This document shows positions 15,869-25,044 of a stretch of 64,000 nt of DNA, one piece after another. Position 1 is the stretch's first letter. Each line of letters opens with the position of its first letter. Both the position numbers and the translations under genes were made by a program. The DNA is from a virus. Below the pieces are notes generated by a model. It was not told the origin of the DNA. It searched no databases and worked only from the letters and a program-made list of their open reading frames with translations. The stretch covers positions 1 to 64,000 of IMG/VR virus record IMGVR_UViG_3300034093_002316, one strand, 5' to 3'.

Positions 15869-17431
15869 TTATCCCGGTAAAATATTTTTATCAATATCAA
15901 GTCGTATGAAAAAATTCATATCAACATCATCTCGTTTTTTAATAGGTTGTGCTAATTTAGCAATTGCTAACAATTGTCCGTAATCGTCATACAATCCAAT
16001 TGTAGTTATGTAAGGAGAAAACGCACTAGAACTAGCAAACGTTTGATACGTAACGTCATCATCCATTGTTAAACTAGGATTCAATGATAAATTAAAATCT
16101 CCCGCATCAATTTTAGTTACAACACCTAATTCATACATTGATAGAGTACTACGATAACTTGCAGTATACGGTGCATTTAAAATATTATTATATCGATAGT
16201 CTGGACTAGATATTACAACCATTCCTTGTTTAGAAAATACATTTCCAACTTTATTAGTTTGCAACATAGTTCCGCCTTCTGTTCGATCTGCTAAATATCC
16301 AATTTGTGTAGCATTCAATGCTTTGTTATAAATTCTTATTTCATCTAAAGAACCTTGCAAATTATTCGATGTTGCAGAATATCCTCCTATATACATCGGA
16401 TGTTCGTTATCTATTCTTGCAGATGAAGTAAATGGGCCGTTTGGCATTGCTAACAACGTACTACTAGCAGATGCATGAAGCGTGCCGTTAATATACATTT
16501 GTAAATTACTTCCAGTTTTTTGACATACAACATGATACCAAGATGCAGTAACGAAAGTAGATGAAGTAATTTGTGTTTTAAATGTAGTACTGCCAGCAGC
16601 TGAAAAAATTAATTGATTGCTACCGCTTAATTCTATTCGAAATGGATATTTTGGAGTATTACTTCCGGAAGCTTTAGTTAATACTAACTCATTATTTATT
16701 GTAGAATTTGCACCAGATATAAAAAATGCAATACTATAATCATTACTTCTATTGTATTGTCCTAATATATCATCTTTTATGTAACCGTTGCCATTGAATT
16801 TAGCTGATAATCCAATTGAAGAAGTTGCTCCAGTTGTAGTTGTAACTCCGGGCTGATATGTTACGTTTTGACTTTTATACGTAATACGTGTTGTATCAAA
16901 ATATTCATTGAAACCTTCGTAATATTGCGTTTCGGAAACAATAGATGCTGTATTAAAAGCAGTTTCTATTACATTTCCGTAAATATCTGAAGCTAAATTA
17001 ACACTGCCAGTAAATGTAAATGATGCAGGTTTTATTCCTTCGCCAACTCGTATGTTAGGTATCGATAAAACGGAAGCAGTTTGATACAAATACTTAGGTG
17101 TTCGTATGAAATTAGTTGGACCGAAAGTATTATACGGTTCGAATTTATTTTTATAAAAAAGATGATTAATAGAAAAATAAGTTACGGATCTTAAACTTCC
17201 ATCTACATTGGATGCACTATTATAAGCAACATCGGAATCTAGTGCTGGAAGATTGTTTAAATCGGAATAAATACCAATTAATGGCAAACAACTTGAAGTT
17301 GCGCTACCCGAATAAAACGTCCACAATTTATATGTTTGAAACGGATTGCTAGATACATCGCTAGAATCCACTTTTTTAAAAACGGTTGGATTGATTCCTT
17401 GATATATATCTATGCTATTTGTATCTGCCAT
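15869..17431 (-). CDS. Tail structural protein with LamG-like domain
   Basis: 520 residues, Ser/Thr/Tyr-rich. Residues about 205-375 form a concanavalin/LamG_3-type jelly roll: SAKFNGNGYIKDD, YSIAFFISG, SWYHVVCQKTGSNLQMYING and LQGSLDEIRIYNKALNATQI are the characteristic strands of this domain, often used for sugar or surface binding. The flanks are beta-rich and resemble the next tail gene at the C-terminus (YITTIGLYDDYGQLLAIAKLAQPIKK against its YITTVGLYNDSRELLAVAKL), so the two share a C-terminal module. Likely a peripheral baseplate or fibre component. A late-type promoter lies upstream. Confidence 0.8.
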   Translation of the reverse strand: MADTNSIDIYQGINPTVFKKVDSSDVSSNPFQTYKLWTFYSGSATSSCLPLIGIYSDLNNLPALDSDVAYNSASNVDGSLRSVTYFSINHLFYKNKFEPYNTFGPTNFIRTPKYLYQTASVLSIPNIRVGEGIKPASFTFTGSVNLASDIYGNVIETAFNTASIVSETQYYEGFNEYFDTTRITYKSQNVTYQPGVTTTTGATSSIGLSAKFNGNGYIKDDILGQYNRSNDYSIAFFISGANSTINNELVLTKASGSNTPKYPFRIELSGSNQLIFSAAGSTTFKTQITSSTFVTASWYHVVCQKTGSNLQMYINGTLHASASSTLLAMPNGPFTSSARIDNEHPMYIGGYSATSNNLQGSLDEIRIYNKALNATQIGYLADRTEGGTMLQTNKVGNVFSKQGMVVISSPDYRYNNILNAPYTASYRSTLSMYELGVVTKIDAGDFNLSLNPSLTMDDDVTYQTFASSSAFSPYITTIGLYDDYGQLLAIAKLAQPIKKRDDVDMNFFIRLDIDKNILPG

Positions 17432-17458
17432 GATAGTAAAAACCCTGCTACATTTATA

Positions 17459-17466
17459 ATAAATAT
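17459..17466 (-). promoter_or_regulatory. Late-type promoter motif ATATTTAT
   Basis: TTATATTTATTATAAATG on the coding strand, 27 nt before the ATG of the LamG tail gene. A CCCTG...CAGGG pair flanks it (17441-17473), a possible small hairpin. Confidence 0.5.
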
Positions 17467-17491
17467 AACAGGGCTCAAATCATTGATTATT

Positions 17492-18772
17492 TTAGTAATC
17501 AAGCTTAACTCGAATCAATGCTTCTCTTTGAAATGATTTCAATAATGGTTTACTTAATTTAGCAACTGCTAATAATTCTCTACTATCATTGTATAAACCA
17601 ACCGTAGTAATATAAGTTTTAGGATCTCCGATAAATGTGTTTTGTGAAATCTGTCCAACACTTCCAGTTACATAAGATGGATTGTTTGAAAAATTATATT
17701 CTGCATTTTTTACTCTTACAAAATAGTGTGTACTAGTAATTTTTTCTGAATTTCTTGCTAAAAATTGATTAGATAATGCACCAGATCCGGAAATTGAATG
17801 ATATAAAAGGAAATGATTATTACCTTCTGCTCCAGCAGTCGTACTGCCACTTAAATTAGTAGCAAAACTTAATTGTCCGTCTAACATTTTTCCATCTAAT
17901 ACCAATACTCCATGATCTGGATAAGCTAACCCATAATATATGGGTGTCGTAGAGTTGAAAACTCCATTTGTTATAGAACCAGAAACGACGTTATAGACTT
18001 TTCCAGAATCTCCTATAGTTGCAGATGCAATTGAAGAATCGTCTATCAATTTAATTACGGTAGATCCCACGGTTACGGATCCCGTCGCATTAACATCATG
18101 AGTTGATATAGATAATAAAGGTAGTTCGAAATTGCCAGCATCTAAACGTTCCTTTAAACGATTTCTTTTAAAATTTAATACGTATATAGAATCTGTACTA
18201 CCAGATCCGGCTGTCGTAAATCTGGATTGATTTGCACTTAATAAAAGTTGTCTATATTGAGAATAAACAGCTTTAGTAGGAGAATCATTTTGAGTACCTA
18301 GTGCCGAAGAACCACTTCCCAATGCATGTCCATATGCTAAAGCAAATTGTACAGCAGCGCCGTCAGCACTAGGAGTTTCTTGATATACATCTACATAATA
18401 TCTTCTCTGCGATGTAGTTTGTGCTGACGAAGAAAAATACGTAGTTAATCCAGCAACATTATCACTCCATAAACCTGCAGTAACAGTTTCGGTCTGATTA
18501 GATACTACATCATTAGTTTGATCAAATCTAGTATAGATACGTCCGTTTCTTGCAAGAATCGTAGTTTGTTGTTGTTCTGCAATTATTTCGTTAGCAAGTT
18601 GTTGTGCTAATTGTTGTACTTGTTCATTAAATGCAGCACCTGCTTGAGCAGCTATGTTTTGATTTTGTGATAAACTAGCTCCAGATACGCGTCCTGGCCC
18701 TCCTTGCGTATTTCCAAGTGGAAATCCGCCTTGCTTAGGTTGTTGTTTTAATTTTTTAATAAAATCTTTCAT
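17492..18772 (-). CDS. Virion structural protein sharing a C-terminal module with its neighbour
   Basis: 426 residues from the ATG at 18772, preceded by AAAGAAGTAAAT; a second ATG at 18799 overlaps the upstream gene. The N-terminus (MKDFIKKLKQQPKQGG) is basic and followed by a Gly/Gln-rich linker and a coiled-coil stretch (NEQVQQLAQQLANEI). The rest is beta-rich. The C-terminal segment YITTVGLYNDSRELLAVAKLS is clearly homologous to the end of the LamG tail protein next to it, a sign of a shared docking module. Structural, probably tail or baseplate; no specific T4 counterpart is recognised. Confidence 0.75.
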   Translation of the reverse strand: MKDFIKKLKQQPKQGGFPLGNTQGGPGRVSGASLSQNQNIAAQAGAAFNEQVQQLAQQLANEIIAEQQQTTILARNGRIYTRFDQTNDVVSNQTETVTAGLWSDNVAGLTTYFSSSAQTTSQRRYYVDVYQETPSADGAAVQFALAYGHALGSGSSALGTQNDSPTKAVYSQYRQLLLSANQSRFTTAGSGSTDSIYVLNFKRNRLKERLDAGNFELPLLSISTHDVNATGSVTVGSTVIKLIDDSSIASATIGDSGKVYNVVSGSITNGVFNSTTPIYYGLAYPDHGVLVLDGKMLDGQLSFATNLSGSTTAGAEGNNHFLLYHSISGSGALSNQFLARNSEKITSTHYFVRVKNAEYNFSNNPSYVTGSVGQISQNTFIGDPKTYITTVGLYNDSRELLAVAKLSKPLLKSFQREALIRVKLDY

Positions 18773-18785
18773 ATTTACTTCTTTA

Positions 18786-19448
18786 TTAACTAGTTGCATT
18801 ATTTGTTACTGCAGTAACTTTTTTAACTGTTAAATTAATAGTAACGCTACCACCAGTTTCGTTTCCAATAATAGTAATGGTTGCAGTTTTATCTTCAATA
18901 TATTGTGCTTTTGCTACAACTCGGAATTCAAATCCAGCGACTGCAACACTTTGTGCATCTTCATTATCTCCAATAAATCTAGGACTAGTTGGCAACACGG
19001 AATTTTGTAATGCACGTGTTACTTGAATATCGGCAACTGTAGAATCTGATAATATTGCTGTATATCCTAAATTAGAATTACCTCCAGTTAAATTGCTAGT
19101 ATTTGGAGAAATTGCTGAAGCGTCGCCAGATGCTAATAAAGTAATAGCAGTATTTCCTACAGTAACTACTGGTATATTAGTAGTTTGTTTTGGCAATGTA
19201 ATTAATTTGTAACGAAGCGCTTGAGTTTCATCAGCAACTGCTTCTACTATTGGCATATTCTCAATGATTACGCCGTAGTAGTTAGTTCCTAATGGATGAT
19301 TTGGATTCCATAACGAATAATCTACTTCATCATCCCCTAAAGCAAACTGAGTAATTTTAAATGCATCCCCGCCTCTTGCTAGCAATTCTCGGCCTTTAAG
19401 AGTTAAGATAGCATCAACAGTTACAGAACTATTATCTAAGTATCCCAT
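18786..19448 (-). CDS. Tail or baseplate-associated structural protein
   Basis: 220 residues. The start MGYLDNSSVTVDAILTLKGR and the following FKITQFALGDDEVDYSLWNP form a block that recurs in structural proteins of T4-like phages from marine and Bacteroidota hosts. Beyond residue 90 it is a beta-rich, Thr/Val-dominated domain (KTATITIIGNETGGSVTINL) with an Ig-like pattern. It lies in the tail gene block with its own late-type promoter. Exact place in the particle unknown. Confidence 0.75.
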   Translation of the reverse strand: MGYLDNSSVTVDAILTLKGRELLARGGDAFKITQFALGDDEVDYSLWNPNHPLGTNYYGVIIENMPIVEAVADETQALRYKLITLPKQTTNIPVVTVGNTAITLLASGDASAISPNTSNLTGGNSNLGYTAILSDSTVADIQVTRALQNSVLPTSPRFIGDNEDAQSVAVAGFEFRVVAKAQYIEDKTATITIIGNETGGSVTINLTVKKVTAVTNNATS

Positions 19449-19466
19449 ATTTTATTCCTATTTAAA

Positions 19467-19474
19467 ATAAATAT
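19467..19474 (-). promoter_or_regulatory. Late-type promoter motif ATATTTAT
   Basis: GATATTTATTTTAAATAGG on the coding strand, 18 nt before the ATG of the 220-residue structural gene. Confidence 0.5.
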
Positions 19475-19487
19475 CTACTATTAAAAT

Positions 19488-22400
19488 TTATACTAAAACA
19501 AAACTTCCTTGTTCTCCTAAGGTTTGATATATCAACTGATTAGGATTTGCAGTCTTCCATTCTACTGCCGGACCACCGTCGACGGTTTGCGTAGAATTGA
19601 TATTAAAGTCTGGAGAAGTTAGTTTAGAACCATTATATTTTTGATTGCCAATTCCAATTGGTAAATAATTTTGTACTTGTGCTAAACTTCCGGTAAATTT
19701 ATATGATACTGTTGCATAACTACTAGTTCCGTAAGATCCAGATCCATAAACAGGTCCAGTATATACTGCTACATAACTAGAAGAAATGATTTGATATTCA
19801 GATGTAGTACTATCAATTATTACCGGATCTAATGCTTCACTTCTCCAATACGGAGTTGATGCTGTAATATAAGTAGTACCATTAAATATAAGATAATCGT
19901 ATGAATAAGTAGTACCGTTGTATCTTTTAGAATCAGACGCAGTTAAGTATGCTTGGTATTGATCATCGTCATTTGCTGACAATGTTAATATACGTCCATC
20001 AATTCCTCCTACATATTGTAAATAATCTCCAGATGCGGTTGGAGGGACACTTTGCAAAGTAACATTTAAAACATTGTCTTCATATGATACCTTAGGCAAT
20101 GCTACGTCTTTACTACGTTCTAATATATTTGGTTGAATTAAAATACCAGTTAATTTATCAACACGTGCGGGTAGTAATTGTTCTAATTGTCGAAAGAATG
20201 ATAAATCAAACAATGTGAATATTTTTATATACGCATTAATATCATTAGCTTCTGCATATTTTTTCCAATACGATTGCGCACGTTGAATTAATCGAGGATA
20301 TGATTTTGATTCGGTTTCTCCTGGATCTCCAATAAAACTATCTAATTCAGTAAATCCTAGTTGTGCAATGATATCTTCATCAATCATTGTTTGCGGAGAA
20401 AAATAAACTCCTAATTTTTTACTATCTAATGGAGCTTTATCAAATTGACTTCGTTCTGCTCTAGTTTTGAAATCTAAAGTTCCAACTAATTCGTTGTCTT
20501 CTAGTCTTATTTTATTATCATCATACGTTCCTGCGGCTAATGATATTCCGTCAAAATAATATGTTTCTTCAATCGAATCATACGGAGTAGCAATAGACCA
20601 AAATTGCATCGACGCACTGAAGTCAGTGGCTACTGGTTGTACGCCTTGCAATGAACCGGTTAATGTGTGATTAACTTGTTGCGTAAGCGGCAATCTAAAT
20701 AACAATTCATTGTACGGATCTGTACTGTTATAAGCAGATGGAGCTTTTACGTGATTATCAAAATACGGTTCAATTGAAGATGCGCGATTCCATAAACGTA
20801 TTTCTTGAAGTTGACCGTCTAAACGAGATGCATTGACCGAATCGCCAAACGTAATAGTACTATTAGCAGTTGGAATTGTAATGCTAGACGCAGTTGCCGA
20901 TGTTTCTGCTACAATTTTTCCATATTTAGAACGTTTAACTATTGCATACGAATCTCCAGTATTTGGATCATATGTTACTAACACACTTAACCATCCGCCA
21001 TCAAACATTTCAATCGGTGTCGATACATTACCATTTAATGAAATAGTGCCTTTAGTTCCTGATACAAAATCTACAGTAGCGTACATTTGACCGCCATTAA
21101 TATCAAATAATTCCATTGTAGACGGTATCGTAGGATTGGTAATTACGTTGTCCGTACGAAAACGAAATTCTATGTCAGTTGGAGTAGTAGTATATATAAT
21201 TTTTACAATTCCAGCTGTAGTATTAATTAAATCTAAAGCATAATCGAAATTTAATTTTTCATATATAGGTGCCCTATTGAGTCTTGGACCGCCATATTCT
21301 TTAATTGTTATTAATGATTGAGGAATTCCATAACAAGATAATAATGCTTGTACACTTCGTTTAGTTCCTTTACTTTTTAATAACAATGGTAAATTGTTTA
21401 TGATGCGACGCCATACTGTGTATGTCATATCTCGTCCCGGGACGCTAGGATCTCCTACCGTATTAGAACCAGTTAACGGCGTACCGGCAGAATCAGTACC
21501 TAAAACATATCCCCATAAATCTTGATACTGATTACCGTCTGTTAAGTTCCATCCAAATTGTTTTGCTACAGAATATAACAATTCATTTGGCATACCTAAT
21601 TTAGGATTTTCTTCACGATTATGTATTTTGGTCATGTGATTAATATACGTATAAAGTATATCGTAATGATGCCCTAACATGTTAACGAATGTAGATAAAT
21701 TTTCATTGCCGGAATCAAATCTAATAAATTCCGGAACTGCTTTAATTAAAGAATGAATATTTCTGTTATCATACAAACTAGCACTAGAATAAACCAACGA
21801 ATACCATGATTGGAATTGCGAACTAGATATCGGATATAATGAATATGGTTTTGTTGCGTTAGCTTTTGGTACCGGTGCAATATAACTACCGGTTAATTCC
21901 GGCACTGTTGGTGCTTCTAATGCAATATTGTAAGTTGTTAATTTAGATGACGATTCATAGTATAAAAACTTTTCAAATGCATCGAAACCACTAATTAATG
22001 CTGTTTTTCTGTCTGTATAATCTGCGGCATTAGTAGTAGCAGTGGAACCAGATATATATGATAATGCCGTGCTTTGTGCATCGTAATATTCTAATAATTC
22101 TAATTTGTATTTAAAATTTTCTAAACGTTCTGTTGCCGAACTATAAAAAATAAAATTATTAAAATCGGAAAAATCTATATTTAATTTAACTCCAGATAAA
22201 CTTCCAGAAAAATATGCATCTATGATTTGTTGGGATGTTTGTACGGACGATCCTAATAATTCATTCCACGAATCAAAATTAGTTCCAGAAGAAATATTAT
22301 AATCTGAATTCGCATACCAATTTGGATTCGATAATTGATTGTATTGCGGTCTAGTAATTGCCGGTAAGATAGAAATTCTATCAATGTATGACGATTTTTG

Positions 22401-23075
22401 TTCTTCTACTACCCAACATTTAAAATCAGTTTCTATATTAGATGGTAATGGTTCGTATAATTTTACATACAAATATTCGCCAACAACGACACTATTAACA
22501 AAAACAAAACATTGATTTCTGCTAAAATTTAACAAATAAGATTTATACGATACTCCATTAGCCGTTTGATTAACTGTATCGATATAATTTGTTATTTGTT
22601 GTAAAAATTCAGAATCTTCAGCATCAATTGCACGTAAACGTATTTCCGTACGATCTGGTGAAATTTCATCAATTCTTAAGTGTTGACGTTCAAAACTTCC
22701 AATTAAATTTTTAAAGAAATTAACTGCAATTCTAAATGTGCCAGCAGTTAAATTTAATTTAGAAAATTCATCATATACATCGATTGCAACTGGCTGTGCA
22801 CCAAATGTAATTAATTGATTAGTAATTTTATCGCGATATTCTGGTATACTATTTTTTATGCCAATTTTATGCGTACCAGTTAACCAAGTATCGTTGGAAT
22901 AAACATGCATTTCAATTCGAGATGCATCTGTTTGCGTAGTTATATCCGTATTAAAACGTATGGATTCATTGATATCGTAACTAGCAAATTGAAGTTTACG
23001 ATTTGCAATACGTTCTCCGGATAATGACCGAACCGCATTTTTTATTTCATCGATATTTTTATATTGCGTTAACAT
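19488..23075 (-). CDS. Very large baseplate/tail protein with LamG insertion
   Basis: 1,195 residues, the largest gene in the window. Residues about 450-600 are helical and carry a tail-protein-I-like block: EFIRFDSGNENLSTFVNMLG, then YTVWRRIINNLPLLLKSKGT and KRSVQALLSCYGIP, the stalk-end signature of baseplate proteins that receive fibres. A LamG-type domain follows at about 620-760 (SITIPTANSTITFGDSVNAS; LDGQLQEIRLWNRASSIEPY). The N-terminal 400 residues and the C-terminus are beta-rich. In position it corresponds to the large wedge proteins of T4 (gp7/gp10 region), but sequence identity to them cannot be claimed by eye. Cotranscribed with the wedge genes upstream. Confidence 0.8.
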   Translation of the reverse strand: MLTQYKNIDEIKNAVRSLSGERIANRKLQFASYDINESIRFNTDITTQTDASRIEMHVYSNDTWLTGTHKIGIKNSIPEYRDKITNQLITFGAQPVAIDVYDEFSKLNLTAGTFRIAVNFFKNLIGSFERQHLRIDEISPDRTEIRLRAIDAEDSEFLQQITNYIDTVNQTANGVSYKSYLLNFSRNQCFVFVNSVVVGEYLYVKLYEPLPSNIETDFKCWVVEEQKSSYIDRISILPAITRPQYNQLSNPNWYANSDYNISSGTNFDSWNELLGSSVQTSQQIIDAYFSGSLSGVKLNIDFSDFNNFIFYSSATERLENFKYKLELLEYYDAQSTALSYISGSTATTNAADYTDRKTALISGFDAFEKFLYYESSSKLTTYNIALEAPTVPELTGSYIAPVPKANATKPYSLYPISSSQFQSWYSLVYSSASLYDNRNIHSLIKAVPEFIRFDSGNENLSTFVNMLGHHYDILYTYINHMTKIHNREENPKLGMPNELLYSVAKQFGWNLTDGNQYQDLWGYVLGTDSAGTPLTGSNTVGDPSVPGRDMTYTVWRRIINNLPLLLKSKGTKRSVQALLSCYGIPQSLITIKEYGGPRLNRAPIYEKLNFDYALDLINTTAGIVKIIYTTTPTDIEFRFRTDNVITNPTIPSTMELFDINGGQMYATVDFVSGTKGTISLNGNVSTPIEMFDGGWLSVLVTYDPNTGDSYAIVKRSKYGKIVAETSATASSITIPTANSTITFGDSVNASRLDGQLQEIRLWNRASSIEPYFDNHVKAPSAYNSTDPYNELLFRLPLTQQVNHTLTGSLQGVQPVATDFSASMQFWSIATPYDSIEETYYFDGISLAAGTYDDNKIRLEDNELVGTLDFKTRAERSQFDKAPLDSKKLGVYFSPQTMIDEDIIAQLGFTELDSFIGDPGETESKSYPRLIQRAQSYWKKYAEANDINAYIKIFTLFDLSFFRQLEQLLPARVDKLTGILIQPNILERSKDVALPKVSYEDNVLNVTLQSVPPTASGDYLQYVGGIDGRILTLSANDDDQYQAYLTASDSKRYNGTTYSYDYLIFNGTTYITASTPYWRSEALDPVIIDSTTSEYQIISSSYVAVYTGPVYGSGSYGTSSYATVSYKFTGSLAQVQNYLPIGIGNQKYNGSKLTSPDFNINSTQTVDGGPAVEWKTANPNQLIYQTLGEQGSFVLV

Positions 23076-23077
23076 GT

Positions 23078-23914
23078 TTATTCAATTGTTTGATTCCATA
23101 AATCAACATTTTTAGATGCATCCGTAATCACCCAATATGTTTGATCTGCAATTATAATATGTGTATCTTGTCCCGAAAAAGCACCAATTCCGAATGTGTC
23201 CCCAATTTCAAATTGAGAATTTGGTATGATTTCATCAATTATCAATGTTTGCGTTTCCTCCGTACGTATTAAACCAAAACCATCTGTACTTAAATGACCA
23301 TCTGCCGGAAAATTAGCAAATGGACCTTTAAAGGATCTATTCAACCCTTCCGTGTCCGGACCATTTTTTATTATAGTAAAATATGCAGATCCATATGGCA
23401 CATCTCCGTCATATCTATGATTAATTTTAATTCTAAATCTTAAATCCGTTCCTGAATTTTTTATTTCTTTAGTTACGTAATATGCATTGGTATTATTTTG
23501 TGGTTGGCCATCAACCACTTCACTAAACTCCAATCCACCAGGAAATGATGTTACAGGAATTTGTTGATTATCGACAGGTTTAAATCTAGAATAAACTAAA
23601 TCCGTAATAGAATTTGTTAATGCATCGATATCAGTATCTAATGTAACTGTTCTAGCGGTTGTACTAACGGGAAATTTAAAATATTCAAAACGCGTATTTA
23701 AAATTTTTAACATGGAATTGTTAGAAATTTTCGTAGCAGTTGGCTCAATAATTAATAACGGATTAGTTTCAGATCCTTCTTGTAACGTAATGTTGCCAGC
23801 AGCATCGCGAGGATGAATGCTAACATTATCAGAAGTAACAGTTAATCCATTTTTTAAATACTTTGCATTTTTTCGTAAATTAACCGTATCAAATTGTCTT
23901 GTTATTTCTGCCAT
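23078..23914 (-). CDS. Baseplate-associated structural protein
   Basis: 278 residues, beta-rich with little helix. The N-terminus (MAEITRQFDTVNLRKNAKYL) is followed by strands interrupted by Gly/Asp turns, and the C-terminus reads QTYWVITDASKNVDLWNQTI. No known domain is recognised. Its start overlaps the stop of the preceding gene by one base (TAATG), which implies coupled translation with that gene and a fixed stoichiometric role in the baseplate or tail tip. Confidence 0.75.
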   Translation of the reverse strand: MAEITRQFDTVNLRKNAKYLKNGLTVTSDNVSIHPRDAAGNITLQEGSETNPLLIIEPTATKISNNSMLKILNTRFEYFKFPVSTTARTVTLDTDIDALTNSITDLVYSRFKPVDNQQIPVTSFPGGLEFSEVVDGQPQNNTNAYYVTKEIKNSGTDLRFRIKINHRYDGDVPYGSAYFTIIKNGPDTEGLNRSFKGPFANFPADGHLSTDGFGLIRTEETQTLIIDEIIPNSQFEIGDTFGIGAFSGQDTHIIIADQTYWVITDASKNVDLWNQTIE

Positions 23915-25032
23915 TATCGAATCACTTTAAAGTAAATTTGATCTGTGATGTAATCTTCAACAATGCCATCTTTAATTTTTAATTCTAAACGATAATACCG
24001 TTCTGGCATTAAACCGTTTAAATCTAAATATATAAAATTACTTGTTGAATCACAACTCAATTTACTATAAATATCATCGTACGGAATTATGGTTTCTTCT
24101 GTTAACGCATCGATAACTGTGTAATAAGTAGTTTGAGGTAAATATTTTACAGTTTCTATTGGAAATACATTTGTTGGGGATTTTTGTGGATACTTATCTC
24201 TCGCAAAAATTCTTATTTTTGCAATTTCTGTATCTTTATAAGTAGGTTTAACGCGAGTATATGTTGTATATGACTCAGTATTAACCGCAGTTAATGATCC
24301 CGTTGTAAATGTAGTGTCATCCCAATACATTGTTATCCTAGGAACATATATAGTATGAGTTTCTCTACTAAAGAAACGTATATATCCTTTTACAGCACTA
24401 TCCGCTTCATCCGGATCCGAATATTGCAATAAAAATCCGTAATTAGGTATAGTTGCGCCACCACTGCCACTTAACCATACTTTTACAGCATTTGTAACAT
24501 CCATATTAATATCAGATGGTCGATAAGAAAAAGATTCAGAAGTAATTAATCCTGCAGTAGACCCTCCAGACGCAGATTGAAACATCCACGAACCCCCAGC
24601 ACCAGATCCCGACACATACAATGTGCTAGAACCAATTTGTATGTTTTGACTACTAGAATACCAAGAACTAGCAGATATTGGATAATTCCAACTTACACCA
24701 TCCGTCGTTGCTCCTGATTGAAAACCAGTACCATTTATCCAATTTTGGCCAACTAGTTTTGCATATATAGAATATTCTGATGGTAAATTTTTTGCATGTG
24801 ACGTAAACAATTGTAAAACAAATTTACAATTATTAACCGTTTTTCCATATTTAGATAATGATGCAGAAATTTCTGCCATATCAAATTTTACGACAGATCT
24901 AGATTTTAATAGATTTTCGCCATCAGTATCTAATCGTTTACCAATTTCTAATATTTCATCAATTCCCGTATTATAGTTAGGAGCTGATTCATATAAAGTA
25001 GCATCTTGTTGTGCGTAAAATATTCTAAACAT
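23914..25032 (-). CDS. Baseplate/tail structural protein with DNRLRE-like N-terminus
   Basis: 372 residues. The opening QQDATLYESAPNYNTGIDEI resembles the start of DNRLRE-type beta domains (a disordered-loop beta sandwich often found on surface proteins), followed by RSVVKFDMAEI and later SDINMDVTNAVKVWL, both in keeping with that fold. The C-terminal part (YYRLELKIKDGIVEDYITD) is another beta module. Probably part of the baseplate periphery; the family assignment is tentative. It lies directly downstream of the gp6-like wedge gene and is coupled to the next gene by TAATG. Confidence 0.7.
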   Translation of the reverse strand: MFRIFYAQQDATLYESAPNYNTGIDEILEIGKRLDTDGENLLKSRSVVKFDMAEISASLSKYGKTVNNCKFVLQLFTSHAKNLPSEYSIYAKLVGQNWINGTGFQSGATTDGVSWNYPISASSWYSSSQNIQIGSSTLYVSGSGAGGSWMFQSASGGSTAGLITSESFSYRPSDINMDVTNAVKVWLSGSGGATIPNYGFLLQYSDPDEADSAVKGYIRFFSRETHTIYVPRITMYWDDTTFTTGSLTAVNTESYTTYTRVKPTYKDTEIAKIRIFARDKYPQKSPTNVFPIETVKYLPQTTYYTVIDALTEETIIPYDDIYSKLSCDSTSNFIYLDLNGLMPERYYRLELKIKDGIVEDYITDQIYFKVIR

Positions 25033-25044
25033 TTATTATATCCT

